Source: Aquila chrysaetos chrysaetos (Eukaryota > Chordata > Aves > Accipitriformes > Accipitridae). From it: a stretch of DNA of 64,000 nt. The stretch's first letter is position 1, and every line of letters begins with the position of its first letter. Below are positions 37,401 to 46,600 of the stretch, piece after piece. The translations under genes and the position numbers were made by a program. The stretch lies in contig NC_044012.1 of assembly GCF_900496995.4 (NCBI RefSeq), positions 27,293,606 to 27,357,605 of the forward strand, read 5' to 3'. The notes under the pieces are model-generated. The model had not been told where the DNA came from and did not search any database. It saw only the letters and a program-made list of their open reading frames with translations.

Positions 37401-39140
37401 TTCACAAGGAAACAAGGAAGCACTGTCCCTTTTCGCTGCAGCCTGTAGTTAGATGGGCTTACAACGATTACTAAAAAACAGCTGCAGCCTGGAGTTTCAT
37501 GAACACCTTGAGCCAGTATGAAAACACCCTGTCACCCAACAAAACCAGCTCCCCGACCCTGCAGCAGTTGCTGCTCTGGCACAGGTATTTGTGTAGCTGC
37601 ACAGAAAATCAGATCAGGGAGTTGATCCAGATAGAGAGGAAAAAACACCACCACCCCCATGCTTCCCACACACCCCCACTTTTTTTGCCAGGTCAATTCT
37701 GCAATCTCGTTCAGCTCAGAGACAAAGATGTATGCCAGGAAAAGAGAAAGAGAATAGGATGGGCAATTTGGGGAAAGAGGGCACAACCACTTATTTCAGT
37801 AGACTTAAAAACAACCGGAAATATAAAATGAGCATCACTTTGATTGTGAAGTCAAGTCTCCCTCACTAGCTCACACATCACACTTTCACTGAGTGAACCT
37901 CAGAGCAAGCAAAGTTCACCTGGGCTTTTTAAACAAACTTCCAAAATACGTATGTTCCACAACAAATTTGTAACTTGATACTAACACAAGTTCTACTTGC
38001 ATTGGCTCTTGTAAAGGATCACAGTAGAGCCCCACACAAGTGTCCCTACAGACTACTTTTTCGAAAGCTTGAAAGAATTATCTTCTGAGAATGAAAGCAA
38101 ATGCAGAGAAAAAACTCTGAAAAGCAGTATTTTTTGAACCAGCACCTTGCACTTTTGCCAGTCTCACAACTCATTAGCCAAACATTTGTTTTTAAAAAAA
38201 TAAACACAAGGTGACTGTTTCAAATCAAAGCCTGGATTTACAAAGACTTGTCTAAAGACTAGGTGAAAGTAACATATCTTGCACCACATAAAACTTGCAA
38301 AATATGTCTACGAAAGCTACTGTTAGGACTGATGACTATTACAGTGCATAAAAGATTAAACACAGGGGCAAGACCAGAAAAATGCATGCAAGTTTGCAAA
38401 ACTGGGTATTTTAGGTTGGAAATTTGAAAAAAAGCAACTTCTAAAGCACTTTAGCATTCGGAAGCGCTACAGGCCAGTGGCTTAAGTTCTCCATCAGTTT
38501 CCTAATGTTTTAAGGGAGGAAACCCCCCCAAATTTGAAAATGGGAAGCTTGCTAACTTGTAACACTTCAGAGAAAAAAAAAACAAAAACAAACACCACAA
38601 AAACTAAGCACCCGAAGGAGAACCTTTATGTAAACAGGCCCATGAAGCCCTCCCTTAGCTGAGCCCGGCGATGAGCAGAGCTCACAGGGCCGAGGCCGGA
38701 CCAGCAGCAGGCAGGAGCCAAGGTGGCAGCCGGCGTCCGGAGAACCACCGAACGCCCCGTAACACCCCCCGCGGCGGGCAGCACACGCATTTACCTTCCG
38801 CCACCGCTTCGGGACTCGCGACGCCCTCGGGGACGTGGGCGGCAGCACAGGCCTCCTTCGCGCCCGGCGCTTCCTGACCGGAGCCCTGGGTCGCCCTGGC
38901 CGGGGGCCTCTTCCCGCCCTTCAGCGAGCCCTCCCCGGGCCCCCTCCACACCCCCGGGCCGGAGTACGGCCCGCCGGCTCGGGCTGCCGGCGCGAGTTTG
39001 GCGGAAGACCCGCCATCGGCGGCGCCCGCCGCGGAGGAGCCGCCGGCGCCGGGCAGCTCCGCGTCCTCCTCGGCGCCGCCACGCTCTCGCGGGCCCTGCG
39101 GCCCCGCCACCGCCGCTCTCCTCTTCTTGCAGGGCAGCAT
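8479..39140 (-). CDS. GON4L: GON4L (gon-4-like transcriptional regulator), complete coding region
   Basis: GON4L is a large nuclear protein related to C. elegans gon-4 and mammalian YY1AP1. The family is reported to work with YY1 and SIN3A/HDAC1 in repression and cell-cycle control. Thirty-one coding exons were placed by frame and splice sites; they sum to 6759 nt, 2252 residues plus stop (human about 2241), and every junction phase agrees. Order: Ala/Gly-rich N-terminus, acidic conserved N-terminal half, a 1737-nt exon with a long low-complexity region, two PAH-type repeats, and a C-terminal SANT/Myb-like domain ending EEEPDD. Exon coordinates are in the four group entries. The start is taken as the ATG at 39138-39140 (MLPCKKRR, as in mammals); an in-frame ATG (MSLSLK) lies 18 nt upstream at 39156-39158. 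Stop TAA is 8479-8481. Confidence 0.95.
11450..12592 (+). mobile_element. Solo LTR of an avian endogenous retrovirus (1143 bp) with 5-bp target duplication
   Basis: The element starts TGTATTGGC and ends CATCACA (TGT...ACA). It is flanked by identical 5-bp direct repeats GTGAA at 11445-11449 and 12593-12597, which fixes the borders. An AATAAA at 12401-12406 would be the R-region poly(A) signal, with the U5-like remainder rich in CTCTCC and TGACGG. The middle (about 11760-12190) is a GC-rich array of diverged repeats, each built around a GCTGGAGCAG-type motif plus CAGCCCGTGG. There is no internal retroviral coding region, so this is a solo LTR. I recognise the type from bird genomes but do not assign a formal family or class. 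It is antisense to GON4L. Confidence 0.9.
11760..12190 (+). repeat. Diverged internal repeat array in the LTR
   Basis: Successive imperfect units share CCACGCTGGAGCAG-like cores (near 11930, 12028, 12077, 12126 and 12172) and CTGCAGCCCGTGG-like cores (near 11783, 11860 and 12105). Spacing is about 40-50 bp in the right half. The GC-rich array lacks stops and therefore gives long spurious ORFs on both strands. Confidence 0.7.
15916..16060 (-). mobile_element. Degraded LTR fragment related to the 585-bp family
   Basis: The segment starting TGTTGTGAATTGAC and continuing GCAGCCAGCAGCTAAGCAC then CACTCACTCACTCC matches, with many substitutions, the first ~150 bp of the element at 46695, which is the reverse complement of an LTR 3' end. 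Similarity fades after about 16060. The rest of the interval to about 16120 may be the remaining LTR body or another sequence. It lies in GON4L intron 22 in the same strand sense as the gene. No clear target duplication was found. Confidence 0.6.
16404..17412 (-). other. GON4L intron 21
   Basis: A 1009-bp AT-rich intron with a 24-A homopolymer (16726-16749). No recognisable repeat family or coding sequence. Confidence 0.7.
17413..19989 (-). CDS. GON4L: GON4L exons 20-21: large low-complexity exon and acidic exon (residues 876-1535)
   Basis: Exon 20 (18253-19989, 1737 nt, 579 codons) is the longest. It begins [16 protein letters not shown] and carries Ser/Pro/Val-rich sequence with repeated LIQPSP/VPATTVK-type motifs, then several acidic patches, ending SILSVPELQ at a GTAAAA donor. 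Without splicing, the frame runs into intron 20 and stops at 18136, adding about 39 residues; an intron-retained or alternative 3' end there would truncate the protein before the PAH repeats, as short GON4L isoforms do. Exon 21 (17413-17656) encodes [10 protein letters not shown] and a Glu-rich run. The + ORFs opposite these exons are shadows. Confidence 0.93.
20130..20161. repeat. Short AT-rich tandem duplication
   Basis: Two consecutive copies of a unit of about 21 bp (TACTGTATATTACTTTATAT) lie in GON4L intron 19 (19990-21106). Nothing else is recognised in that intron except the CAAA/poly-C tract near its 5' end. Confidence 0.7.
20962..21080. repeat. CAAA-type microsatellite with a 22-C homopolymer
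   Basis: A run of ACAA units, then AAGC repeats, exactly 22 C (20991-21012), then irregular CAAA/CCAAA sequence. On the GON4L transcript strand this is a G22 tract flanked by T/G-rich sequence, about 95 nt downstream of the exon 19 donor. Assembly length errors are likely at such a tract. Confidence 0.85.
21107..29266 (-). CDS. GON4L: GON4L exons 11-19: conserved central region (residues 503-875)
   Basis: Exons in transcript order: 29165-29266, 28458-28498, 28048-28151, 25581-25779, 23814-23900, 23096-23267, 22235-22379, 21903-22053 and 21107-21223. This is the block most conserved between GON4L and YY1AP1. Visible elements are an acidic run followed by [36 protein letters not shown], a Gln/Arg-rich helix ([11 protein letters not shown]), [40 protein letters not shown] and [18 protein letters not shown]. 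The last is followed by [20 protein letters not shown] and [20 protein letters not shown]. The final three segments resemble a helical Myb/SANT-like fold (inference). Exon 12 is only 41 nt. Confidence 0.92.
24129..24713 (+). mobile_element. Solo LTR (585 bp) of a second avian ERV family
   Basis: Starts TGTCCTGGTTTTGG and ends AAACCATGACA. Flanks are GGCAG (24124-24128) and AGCAG (24714-24718), a 5-bp target duplication with one mismatch. A TATATAAA box (24395-24402) and an ATTAAA hexamer (24578-24583) lie in the expected U3 and R positions. Closely related to the element at 46695-47268. A 5-bp duplication is compatible with an ERVL-like (class III) element, but the class is an inference. It sits in GON4L intron 14 (23901-25580) and is antisense to the gene. 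Confidence 0.88.
25780..28047 (-). other. GON4L intron 13
   Basis: At 2268 bp this is among the longest GON4L introns. AT-rich, with several short homopolymers. No recognisable transposon, RNA gene or coding segment; small ORFs (for example 26652-26915 +) have no supporting features. Confidence 0.7.
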
Positions 39141-39170
39141 CTTCAGCGAGAGCGACATCCCGGCGCGCAC
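30045..39170 (-). CDS. GON4L: GON4L exons 1-10: N-terminal region (residues 1-503)
   Basis: Exons in transcript order: 38795-39170 (coding from 39140 or 39158; an acceptor-like CTTCCAG precedes 39170, suggesting an upstream noncoding exon), 36510-36731, 35624-35820, 34157-34231, 33750-33800, 33300-33350, 32423-32518, 32087-32191, 31081-31251 and 30045-30237. Exon 1 encodes MLPCKKRR and then about 100 residues rich in Gly, Ala, Glu and Pro that I do not recognise. From exon 2 the sequence follows mammalian GON4[13 protein letters not shown], a basic [13 protein letters not shown] stretch (likely nuclear localisation), [20 protein letters not shown], the acidic [20 protein letters not shown], and [14 protein letters not shown]. 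Exons 4 to 9 are all multiples of 3 in phase 0. Confidence 0.92.
36732..38794 (-). other. GON4L intron 1
   Basis: A 2063-bp intron between the GC-rich first coding exon and exon 2. No recognisable repeat. The 110-codon + ORF (37499-37831) is unsupported. Composition shifts from AT-rich to CpG-rich only in the last ~150 bp next to exon 1. Confidence 0.75.
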
Positions 39171-40660
39171 CTGGAAGACAGGAAAGCGGCTGGCCGCGGG
39201 ACACCGCCGCCCGGGCCCGGGCTCCGCCACCCCGTCCCGCTCGCCCCGCAGGAAGCGGAAGGGCCGCGGGACCCACCCACCGCGCAGGCACCGCCCCCCA
39301 CGTTGGCCGGGCGCGGGGACGAGGCGCCGCCATGTTGGTGGCGAGGGGGCCGCCAGCCCCGCCGTGACGACGCGGGGCGGCGAGCGCGGCCAGCGCGCCC
39401 GCCGCCATCTTTGCTGGGCGACACCGCTGGGCGACACCGCCGGGCGCCGCGCCCGCTGCTTAGCTCCAGGCGCGCCTGCCTCGCCTCGCCTCCCCCCGCC
39501 TCCTCGGAGGGTCTTCCCCTGGGGGAGGGAGGGCCTGCTCGGTACTGCTGCCCGCGCTCCGCGGCGGAGCCCACCGGCCCCGGTGCCGTCCCCTTACGGC
39601 GGGAGCGGCGTCACCGGCCCCGCGAGCCCACGCACACGCTCCGCTGCCACCCGGCTCCTCGCCCGGGAGGCGCGGCCGGAGCGCCAACACTTGCCGAGTC
39701 ACGGCCGGGCGGCCGCGGGGCGGGGCCGGCCTCCGGCTGGCGCGGGAGGGGCGGACCGGGCCGCCGGGCGGGGCCTGCGCCGCATCGGGACCAGTCGGCA
39801 GCTCCTGCATCCCGGGCTGCGAGCATCCTCCGGGCGGGGTCCGGCACACCGCGGCGCCGCCGCACCGGGCTCCGCACCCAGGCTGCCCCGGCCTAAGCTG
39901 GGCCATGGCGGAGATCACCAGTGTCCACCCCGGCTTCGGTGAGTGCGGCCGGGCCGCGCCGAGGGCCCTTTCCTCCGCCCCGGGAGTGCCTGGGCGAGGC
40001 CCCGCGCGGCGCCCTCCGCCCCCAAGGCCGGGCCATCGGCCCCACTCGCCGCGCGGGCCGGTCGTCCTTCCCCTATCCCCCGCCCCGGCGGCAGCTAACA
40101 TCCACCGCTCGCCGCCGGCAGCTGGGGCGGTGCCAGCGATCGCCCCCCGAAGCCGCCGCCGGAGGGAGGGGGGTGTGTGGGGAGGGTGGGCCGCGGCCCG
40201 GCCGGGCTGTCGCCCGCGGAGCCCGGGCCCGCGAGGAGCAGGTGTGCGGCCGGGCCGGGCGGCCCCCCGCCGCATGACGTGATGTCTGTGCCGGGCCGCG
40301 CCGCACCCCGGCCTTTGTTCGCGCCTCCCCGGGGGCCGGGGCGGCTGCGGCACCGACGGCCCGATAAGGCGGGGCCTGCCAAGGCGGGCCGTCAGTCGGG
40401 AGAGGGGATCGGCTGGGGCCACCGAGCCGGGGGGGTTGGGGGCAGCTCGGGCCTCCGGGCCAGGGGGGGGGGGGGGGGGGGGGGTCAGGCAGTCCTCCGG
40501 GCCCGGTGGCAGGGCGGGGGGCAAAGCCGGGCCGGGCCGGAGCAGTGGCCGGGCCCGGGTGGAGGCGACGGAAGAGCTGCAAACCCTGCTAAATCATGGG
40601 AGGAGAAGCGGCCCCGAGCCGTGCCGGTGTGGCTGCGGTCCAGCCCGGGCACCGACATAG
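38680..40660. promoter_or_regulatory. CpG island with bidirectional GON4L/SYT11 promoter
   Basis: About 2 kb of very GC- and CpG-rich sequence covers GON4L coding exon 1 and SYT11 exon 1, whose start codons diverge 765 bp apart (39140 and 39905). No TATA box. Two YY1-type motifs are present: GCCGCCATCTT (39401-39411, reverse complement of AAGATGGCGGC) and GCCGCCATGTT (39326-39336). Several GC boxes (GGGGCGGGGCC near 39720) and a CRE-like TGACGTGA near 40274 in SYT11 intron 1 are also visible. ORFs of 200-350 codons here on both strands come from the lack of stop codons in GC-rich DNA. Confidence 0.8.
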
Positions 40661-43600
40661 CATGGCTCCCTGGGTCACCGGTAAAATAATTCTCCTGAGT
40701 TGGTCCTCGCTAATATTTAAGATGCTTTTTTTTCTGTAGTCCAGTGCGTGACAAGGGCTGGTACCGCAGCATTGGGTGTCTGTGGCGGTTGGTTGGGTTT
40801 CTCCAGTCCTGAAGATTCAAACTGCTGCCTCCTTCCGTCCTCCCGCAATTGACTGACCTTCCCCTCAGGCTCCGTAGTTGAAGCACGGTTACTACAGTTC
40901 CTTTAAATTCTGAAGCATTTAGTAATAATTCTGCATACTGTATCATTTATTTAACGTACGACGTATCTACTTACCTTTTACGTTCTCTGTTTCCTGGAAT
41001 CCAAGAGCCACAGGCTGTCATGATTTAACCGTTGGCCGCCATTAGGGTATAATTAGCAAACATCAGTTTTAAAAGGAAGTTTTCAACGATTTTTCATTAA
41101 TGGAAAAATAATTCCATATCCCAAAAAGTTGTTTTTGTTTCAGTTAAATCTTAGCATCACATCAGAACAAAGATCTCTTCCAGAAAAAATGGATAAAAAA
41201 GAGTAGTTCTGCTCTTTTTGAGCAAGGAGGCAGGTGCCATTTAAAATGGACATTGTGCATAGCAAAGTGCTTTGAAAGTTGCGAAAACTTAACTAAAATT
41301 GTTTTTAGTGAGCTTTACATCAGTGTAGTTTTCAACTGTAAGGAATTATGGAGACAGGACTAATGAATGTATGGAATGATTACATAAGTAAGAGTCTTCA
41401 GCCAGGAAAAGAGGGGTGTCACAAGCAGCACAGAGTAAGGACCGATTGCTCCCTTTTTCTTCTAATACAAGAACAGGCATCAAATGAAATGAGGTGGGGC
41501 AGGCTCAAACTAAAAGCCCTTGTTTTCTCATGCAACATAACTAAGTGGAGCTCTTTGCCACAGAACATTATGGGAGCCAAATTTAAGAGTTAAGATAATT
41601 CGATGGAAGAAAAATTACAAAGACTTATTTGGTGCTTTCTAGTGTGACTGCTGGTATGTATCGGTATATGGCTGAGTTGTATTCAAATTGGCCGTTAAAG
41701 ACCACTTGCCTCATTTCAAAGAGGGAACATTAAATAACAAAATAAAGTTGAGTTTTTTGGGATGTTTTATTAATATTGTGAATTCTTCTTGCTTTAGTTA
41801 ATTCAATCCAAGGCTATACTTGCAGTGGGGCCTGAGACAGATTTGTCTGTGAAGTCAGTCACCATTGCAAAAGACTTCCGGTTTCAGTCTGGGAAGGCTT
41901 CTGTCTAACCAGAAGTGTTTTGCTATTTTTGTAAAAAGGAGACATATTCTCTTGAAAAATCACAGTTTTCCCTGAGCCTATCAGATATTCAGATTATAGT
42001 CTGGCAGTCTTCTTGCCTGTTAACCTCAATAAATAGTAATGTGGAAAGAACAGAGAAAATACAAAATCAAGGTGCTCTCTATAGCTTCAGGTATGAGGTT
42101 GGAAGATTATTTTCTCCTGTTTATGGTACAGAATGACAATAGGAAAATCAGACAAGCTTACCTTTTTTTACTAGCTGTTCCATGTAGCTGTGCCCGTGAT
42201 TGTCATGACAATGATTTTGGTTTTCCCTTTTACTATGGAAGCAGTGTGTACAAATTGTAAAAAAAAGAGACACAGGGCTAGAGGGCTTTTCTGTTTGCTT
42301 GCTTCTAAAAAAAAAATTTTAAAAAAATTGCTTTAATGATTAAACTAGTAATACAATAGTAAGTTATAAGAGCCTGGCTCTACATTCTCTATAACCTCCC
42401 ATCAAGAAATTGAAGACGGCAAAAAGATCTCTCCCTTTTCCTTCCCTTTTAAGACTGAACAAACCCTGCTCTTTTGGTCTCGCCTCGTCTTCCATCTGCT
42501 CTCCATTCTCCACCACTCCAACTTTTTAATCATCTTGGTGGCCCTTGACTGGAATTGCTTGAGGATGTCAATATAATGTACTGGGGAGCTCAACACTACT
42601 GAATGGTTTCATTCCGTGTCTTGGCAATACTTCTCCAAAGTCAACTGTTACAAATAGAAAAAAACGAACATGGTTGCTAAAAATGAATGTGGTGCTTTCT
42701 TATTCTGGCTTGTCATTACTGAAGAACATAGTTGACATAAGCTCTAGAAAATATCAAATAATCCCTAAATCCAAATACAGGATTTTCTGTCCATTGCTTT
42801 TGGACATTGGATTTCCACATGAAATTTTGTGTATACCGTTGGCCCTCTATTTGCCGTAAGGGGCCAAGAAAAACAATCAACCATTTCAGGCCAAATTGAT
42901 TTTTTTTTTTTTTTTAATTGTTAATAAAGGATAACTCCAGATCCAATGTTACGGCCATATTTATTACTCCCTTCCTGTTGATAAAATAGATTTGTGTAAT
43001 GTTTCTGAACAGGGCATTAAAAAAAAAAAAAAAGAAAGAATGCTTCCTGCAAATCAAGAAACCGTATTCCTGTGGAGATGCTGGTAATGCGGGAGCTTAA
43101 TTTGGCAAGATAAGGCAATCAACCATTTGAAATTCTTAGCACGTGAAACATAGGTCAAGCATGCCTTAGGAGTGTAAAATGTTTCCCACGTGGGAAAATA
43201 TAAATTAGAGGAAGTGTTTTTTTATTCTGGGGAAGCTTTGATACCAAGATCATTGAATTAAGAACAACAGAATAGTACCATATAGCTCTCCATCCACATG
43301 TGTTTGGCCCCGTGGGGGCACGGCCACTGCAAAGGCACAAGCTCATTCCTGACTGCCTTGTCTTCTCTGCAGATGTCTCTCCAGTTGTTGCAGGCCTCAT
43401 TGGTGCTACTGTCCTTGTGGTTTCTGTCTCAGTAACAGTTTTTGTGTGGACATGCTGTCACCAGCAAGCAGAAAAGAAGCACAAAACCCCACCATATAAA
43501 TTCATTCACATGTTGAAAGGCATCAGCATCTATCCGGAGACCTTGAGTAACAAGAAGAAAATTAACCGAATCCGGAGAGACAAGAATGGCACTCCTAAGG

Positions 43601-46600
43601 AGACTGGAAGGGGAAACCTCTTGGTGGATGCTGCTGAATCTGGCTTAATAGGCTCTGAGAAGGCTCCAGATGGGCCAAATGCAGCCCCCCATGTCAACCA
43701 GCTCCCAATAAAAGTAGATTATGGAGATGAACTAAGTCCAGATCAAAGCCTCACTCCAGGAGGAAGTAAAACCTCCTCCCCATCTTCTCCAGGGGATGAT
43801 GTCATGCTGGGTGAACTGACTTTCTTAGTGGACTACAACTTCCCTAAAAAAGCGCTGGTAGTTACCATTCAGGAGGCTCATGGGCTGCCAGTGATGGATG
43901 AGCACACTCAGAGCTCTGACCCTTATATCAAGATGACAATTCTTCCAGATAAAAGGCATCGAGTGAAGACTCGTGTACTTCGCAAGACACTAGACCCAGT
44001 TTTTGATGAAACCTTCACCTTCTATGGGATCCCATATAGCCAGCTCCAGGATTTGGTGCTTCACTTCCTCGTGTTGAGCTTCGATCGCTTTTCTCGAGAT
44101 GATGTTATTGGAGAGGTCATGGTGCCCCTTGCAGGGGTGGATCCAAGCACTGGAAAGGTTCAGCTGACCAGGGAGATCCTCAAAAGGAACATACAAGTAA
44201 GTCACTTCATGTAGTGTGACACAAGACTCCTTGCATTGTATTTGATCCCACTTCTTTTGATCCGGGAGCCTCCGTGGTGTAATAAGCAGGAATACTGCAA
44301 ATCCTTAGCCATGAAACCCATTTTTCCACACGTATGTATTATTGGTATTATATGGCTGTGCTCTTTTAGTCAGGCGGTTCTCTGCTGTGTGGTTATGGCA
44401 ATTTGACAAGGCATGGTCACTATTTAGGCATAGAAATGATGTATGTTATAACTGATGATGCCAAGAAAAAAGGCAAAGTCCCCATCTCCAAGGAAGAGAG
44501 CTGGTGCGATAACGGGACATTCATCTGCAAAGACAAATCTCTCAGAGAGGGAGGTTTGTCTGGTCTGACCATTTCAGACACCTATACTTGTAATTATCTA
44601 CATCTGAATTGTTACTGTAACCTGTAAGTAAGTGGGAATACATCAACATAGTCAGTGGAGTCTAATGTGATTCCTCTCGTCCTGGAGCAGATGTCAAAAT
44701 CAGCTCAAATTAATCCCACCCTAGATGACACTATTTTTTTCCTCACTTGAGAGCAAAGTGTGTTTAAGATGGTTTTGTCAAATGTAGACATCTAACATTT
44801 AGGTGAAATGAACCCTACTCTTAGTGCCTAGTGCTGTAAAACTAGGAAGATGAGAAATCCATACAAGCTATTAAGGCTTACATTGGGGAAGATGGCTTCT
44901 GTCCTCAGAAAATACACTATGCTCAGGTAGGAGGATGAGGTGGTACTTAAGATTTTTATTTTCTTGCTTAGTTTATTTTTGCTACCCATCCTCCAGATTC
45001 AACAGAAAAAGGCATTTGAGCTCACTTATTGCCTTAATGTATTGGAAGTTGTTGCTGGGCTGTGTAAAATACTTCATTACATCCTAGAGTTGCAGTATTT
45101 TACTTGAAAAGTTTTTTCTACTATATGAGGCATTTAACTTCTTTTTTTTTTTTTTTAGTTATTTAAAGGAGACTATGTCAATGACCCAAAACAAACCAAA
45201 AGAATCCCAGCAAAGTTCTGGTAATTACTTCGCTTTTCTTAGGCTCTTGGGATGCTTTACATTATAGTAAAACAAGTGGCTGGTTTAGGTTCTTTTAATA
45301 GTATTTTTTTCAGTGCATTGACCTTATCTCTTAGAAGTAATAGATTAAAAATAGAAGAAAAAGTCACGCTAAATAAAACCAGATTTAATCAAGGATGCAA
45401 ATTATTTAACATTTATTAGTAATAAAAAATAGATTTACCTTGGTGTCAGCTGTGCATTTTTGAAAATCTGCATAGTTCCACAGTGTCAAAACAGCTGTTA
45501 CTGAACAAAGTTTTCCAATGTCAGGAAGTTTCAAAATCTGGAGTACAGAATTGCATTTAAAACCCAGTAAATTATTGCACTGATACAAGCCAGCAAAGAT
45601 TTAGATCCCATCCTAATGAACATTCCCAATAATATCTAACAGACAATCTAAGAATGCAAATTACTTTGAAATAACTGCATTAAATTACTTCAGACCAAAA
45701 GAACCCCCAAAATTCTAACAGCATATACACACATGCCCCCAGTACACCAGAATACAACAGCCAGAGAGAGTATCCAAGGAGCCAAAGTTCTGAACATTTC
45801 CCTTCTGGGGCTGGGAGCTTGCTCATATATTTACTCTCCTCCCAAAATTTTGCATGAGCAGCAATAGCCTTCATTCCTTGCATTTGGAAAACTTGTCTTA
45901 AACACACAGGAAGTGGTCAAATAAAAAGAAACCACCAAAATGATAATGAACATTTTTCCATGTGTAAGTTTACATGCACAATTTTTTCCCCACTAAGCTG
46001 AATAACAGCAGTTGAAAGAACAGCTTCACCTCTTGGGTGATCTCCAGAGCATTTAGTGTGACATTTACCGTAGTGCTTCACTGGTTTGAAATGAGAAAAA
46101 TTCCTTCATTTGGGGACACCCCACCCCCCACCCCCTTTGCTCTGCCGGGTTGACAGTACCAGACACTGATTGGGGCAGGAGGAGGGCAAGATACTAAGAG
46201 TCAAGAGAGGCAAGGTACTTCAGCAGGCAGCTATTGGAGTTATTGCAGTAGCTCTCCTATCAGTGCGTTACTGACACCACACAATTTCATACCCACTGCT
46301 AATACTGTTTGCCTTGATAGTAAATAATCTTAATCTAAATTAGTGCCATCTCAATGAAAGTTAATGAATGCCATCTGGAAACTAAAACTAATTATCTTAA
46401 TATTATGTTACTCTTTCAAAGGATATACAGCAAGTTTAACTGAGTAGATCTGTTTCTTTTATCTTCATCCTGTACCTTTGCAGACTAAATGGATGGTGAA
46501 ACTGTCAAAGCATACCTAAAGAACTTGAAGTGCTTAGCCATCGAAGCTCCACCAAAAGTCAATGAAACTTAAGCTCCTAAAACCCACAGATGCCTCTAGT

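Larger units (their letters stand above)
39939..43372 (+). other. SYT11 intron 1
   Basis: The first ~700 bp belong to the CpG island and contain a 22-G homopolymer at 40463-40484. The rest is AT-rich, with one CR1 fragment (42390-42600), poly-T (about 42899-42915) and poly-A (about 43020-43033) runs. The CACGTG E-box is part of TTCCCACGTGGGAA near 43182-43195, a 14-bp perfect palindrome. No additional gene seen. Confidence 0.75.

Noticed and set aside
38682..40689. ORFs of 118-354 codons on both strands around the GON4L/SYT11 promoter
   Set aside because: Stop-poor GC-rich DNA. Arg/Pro/Gly/Ala-rich translations overlap each other in several frames; only GON4L exon 1 and SYT11 exon 1 are supported.
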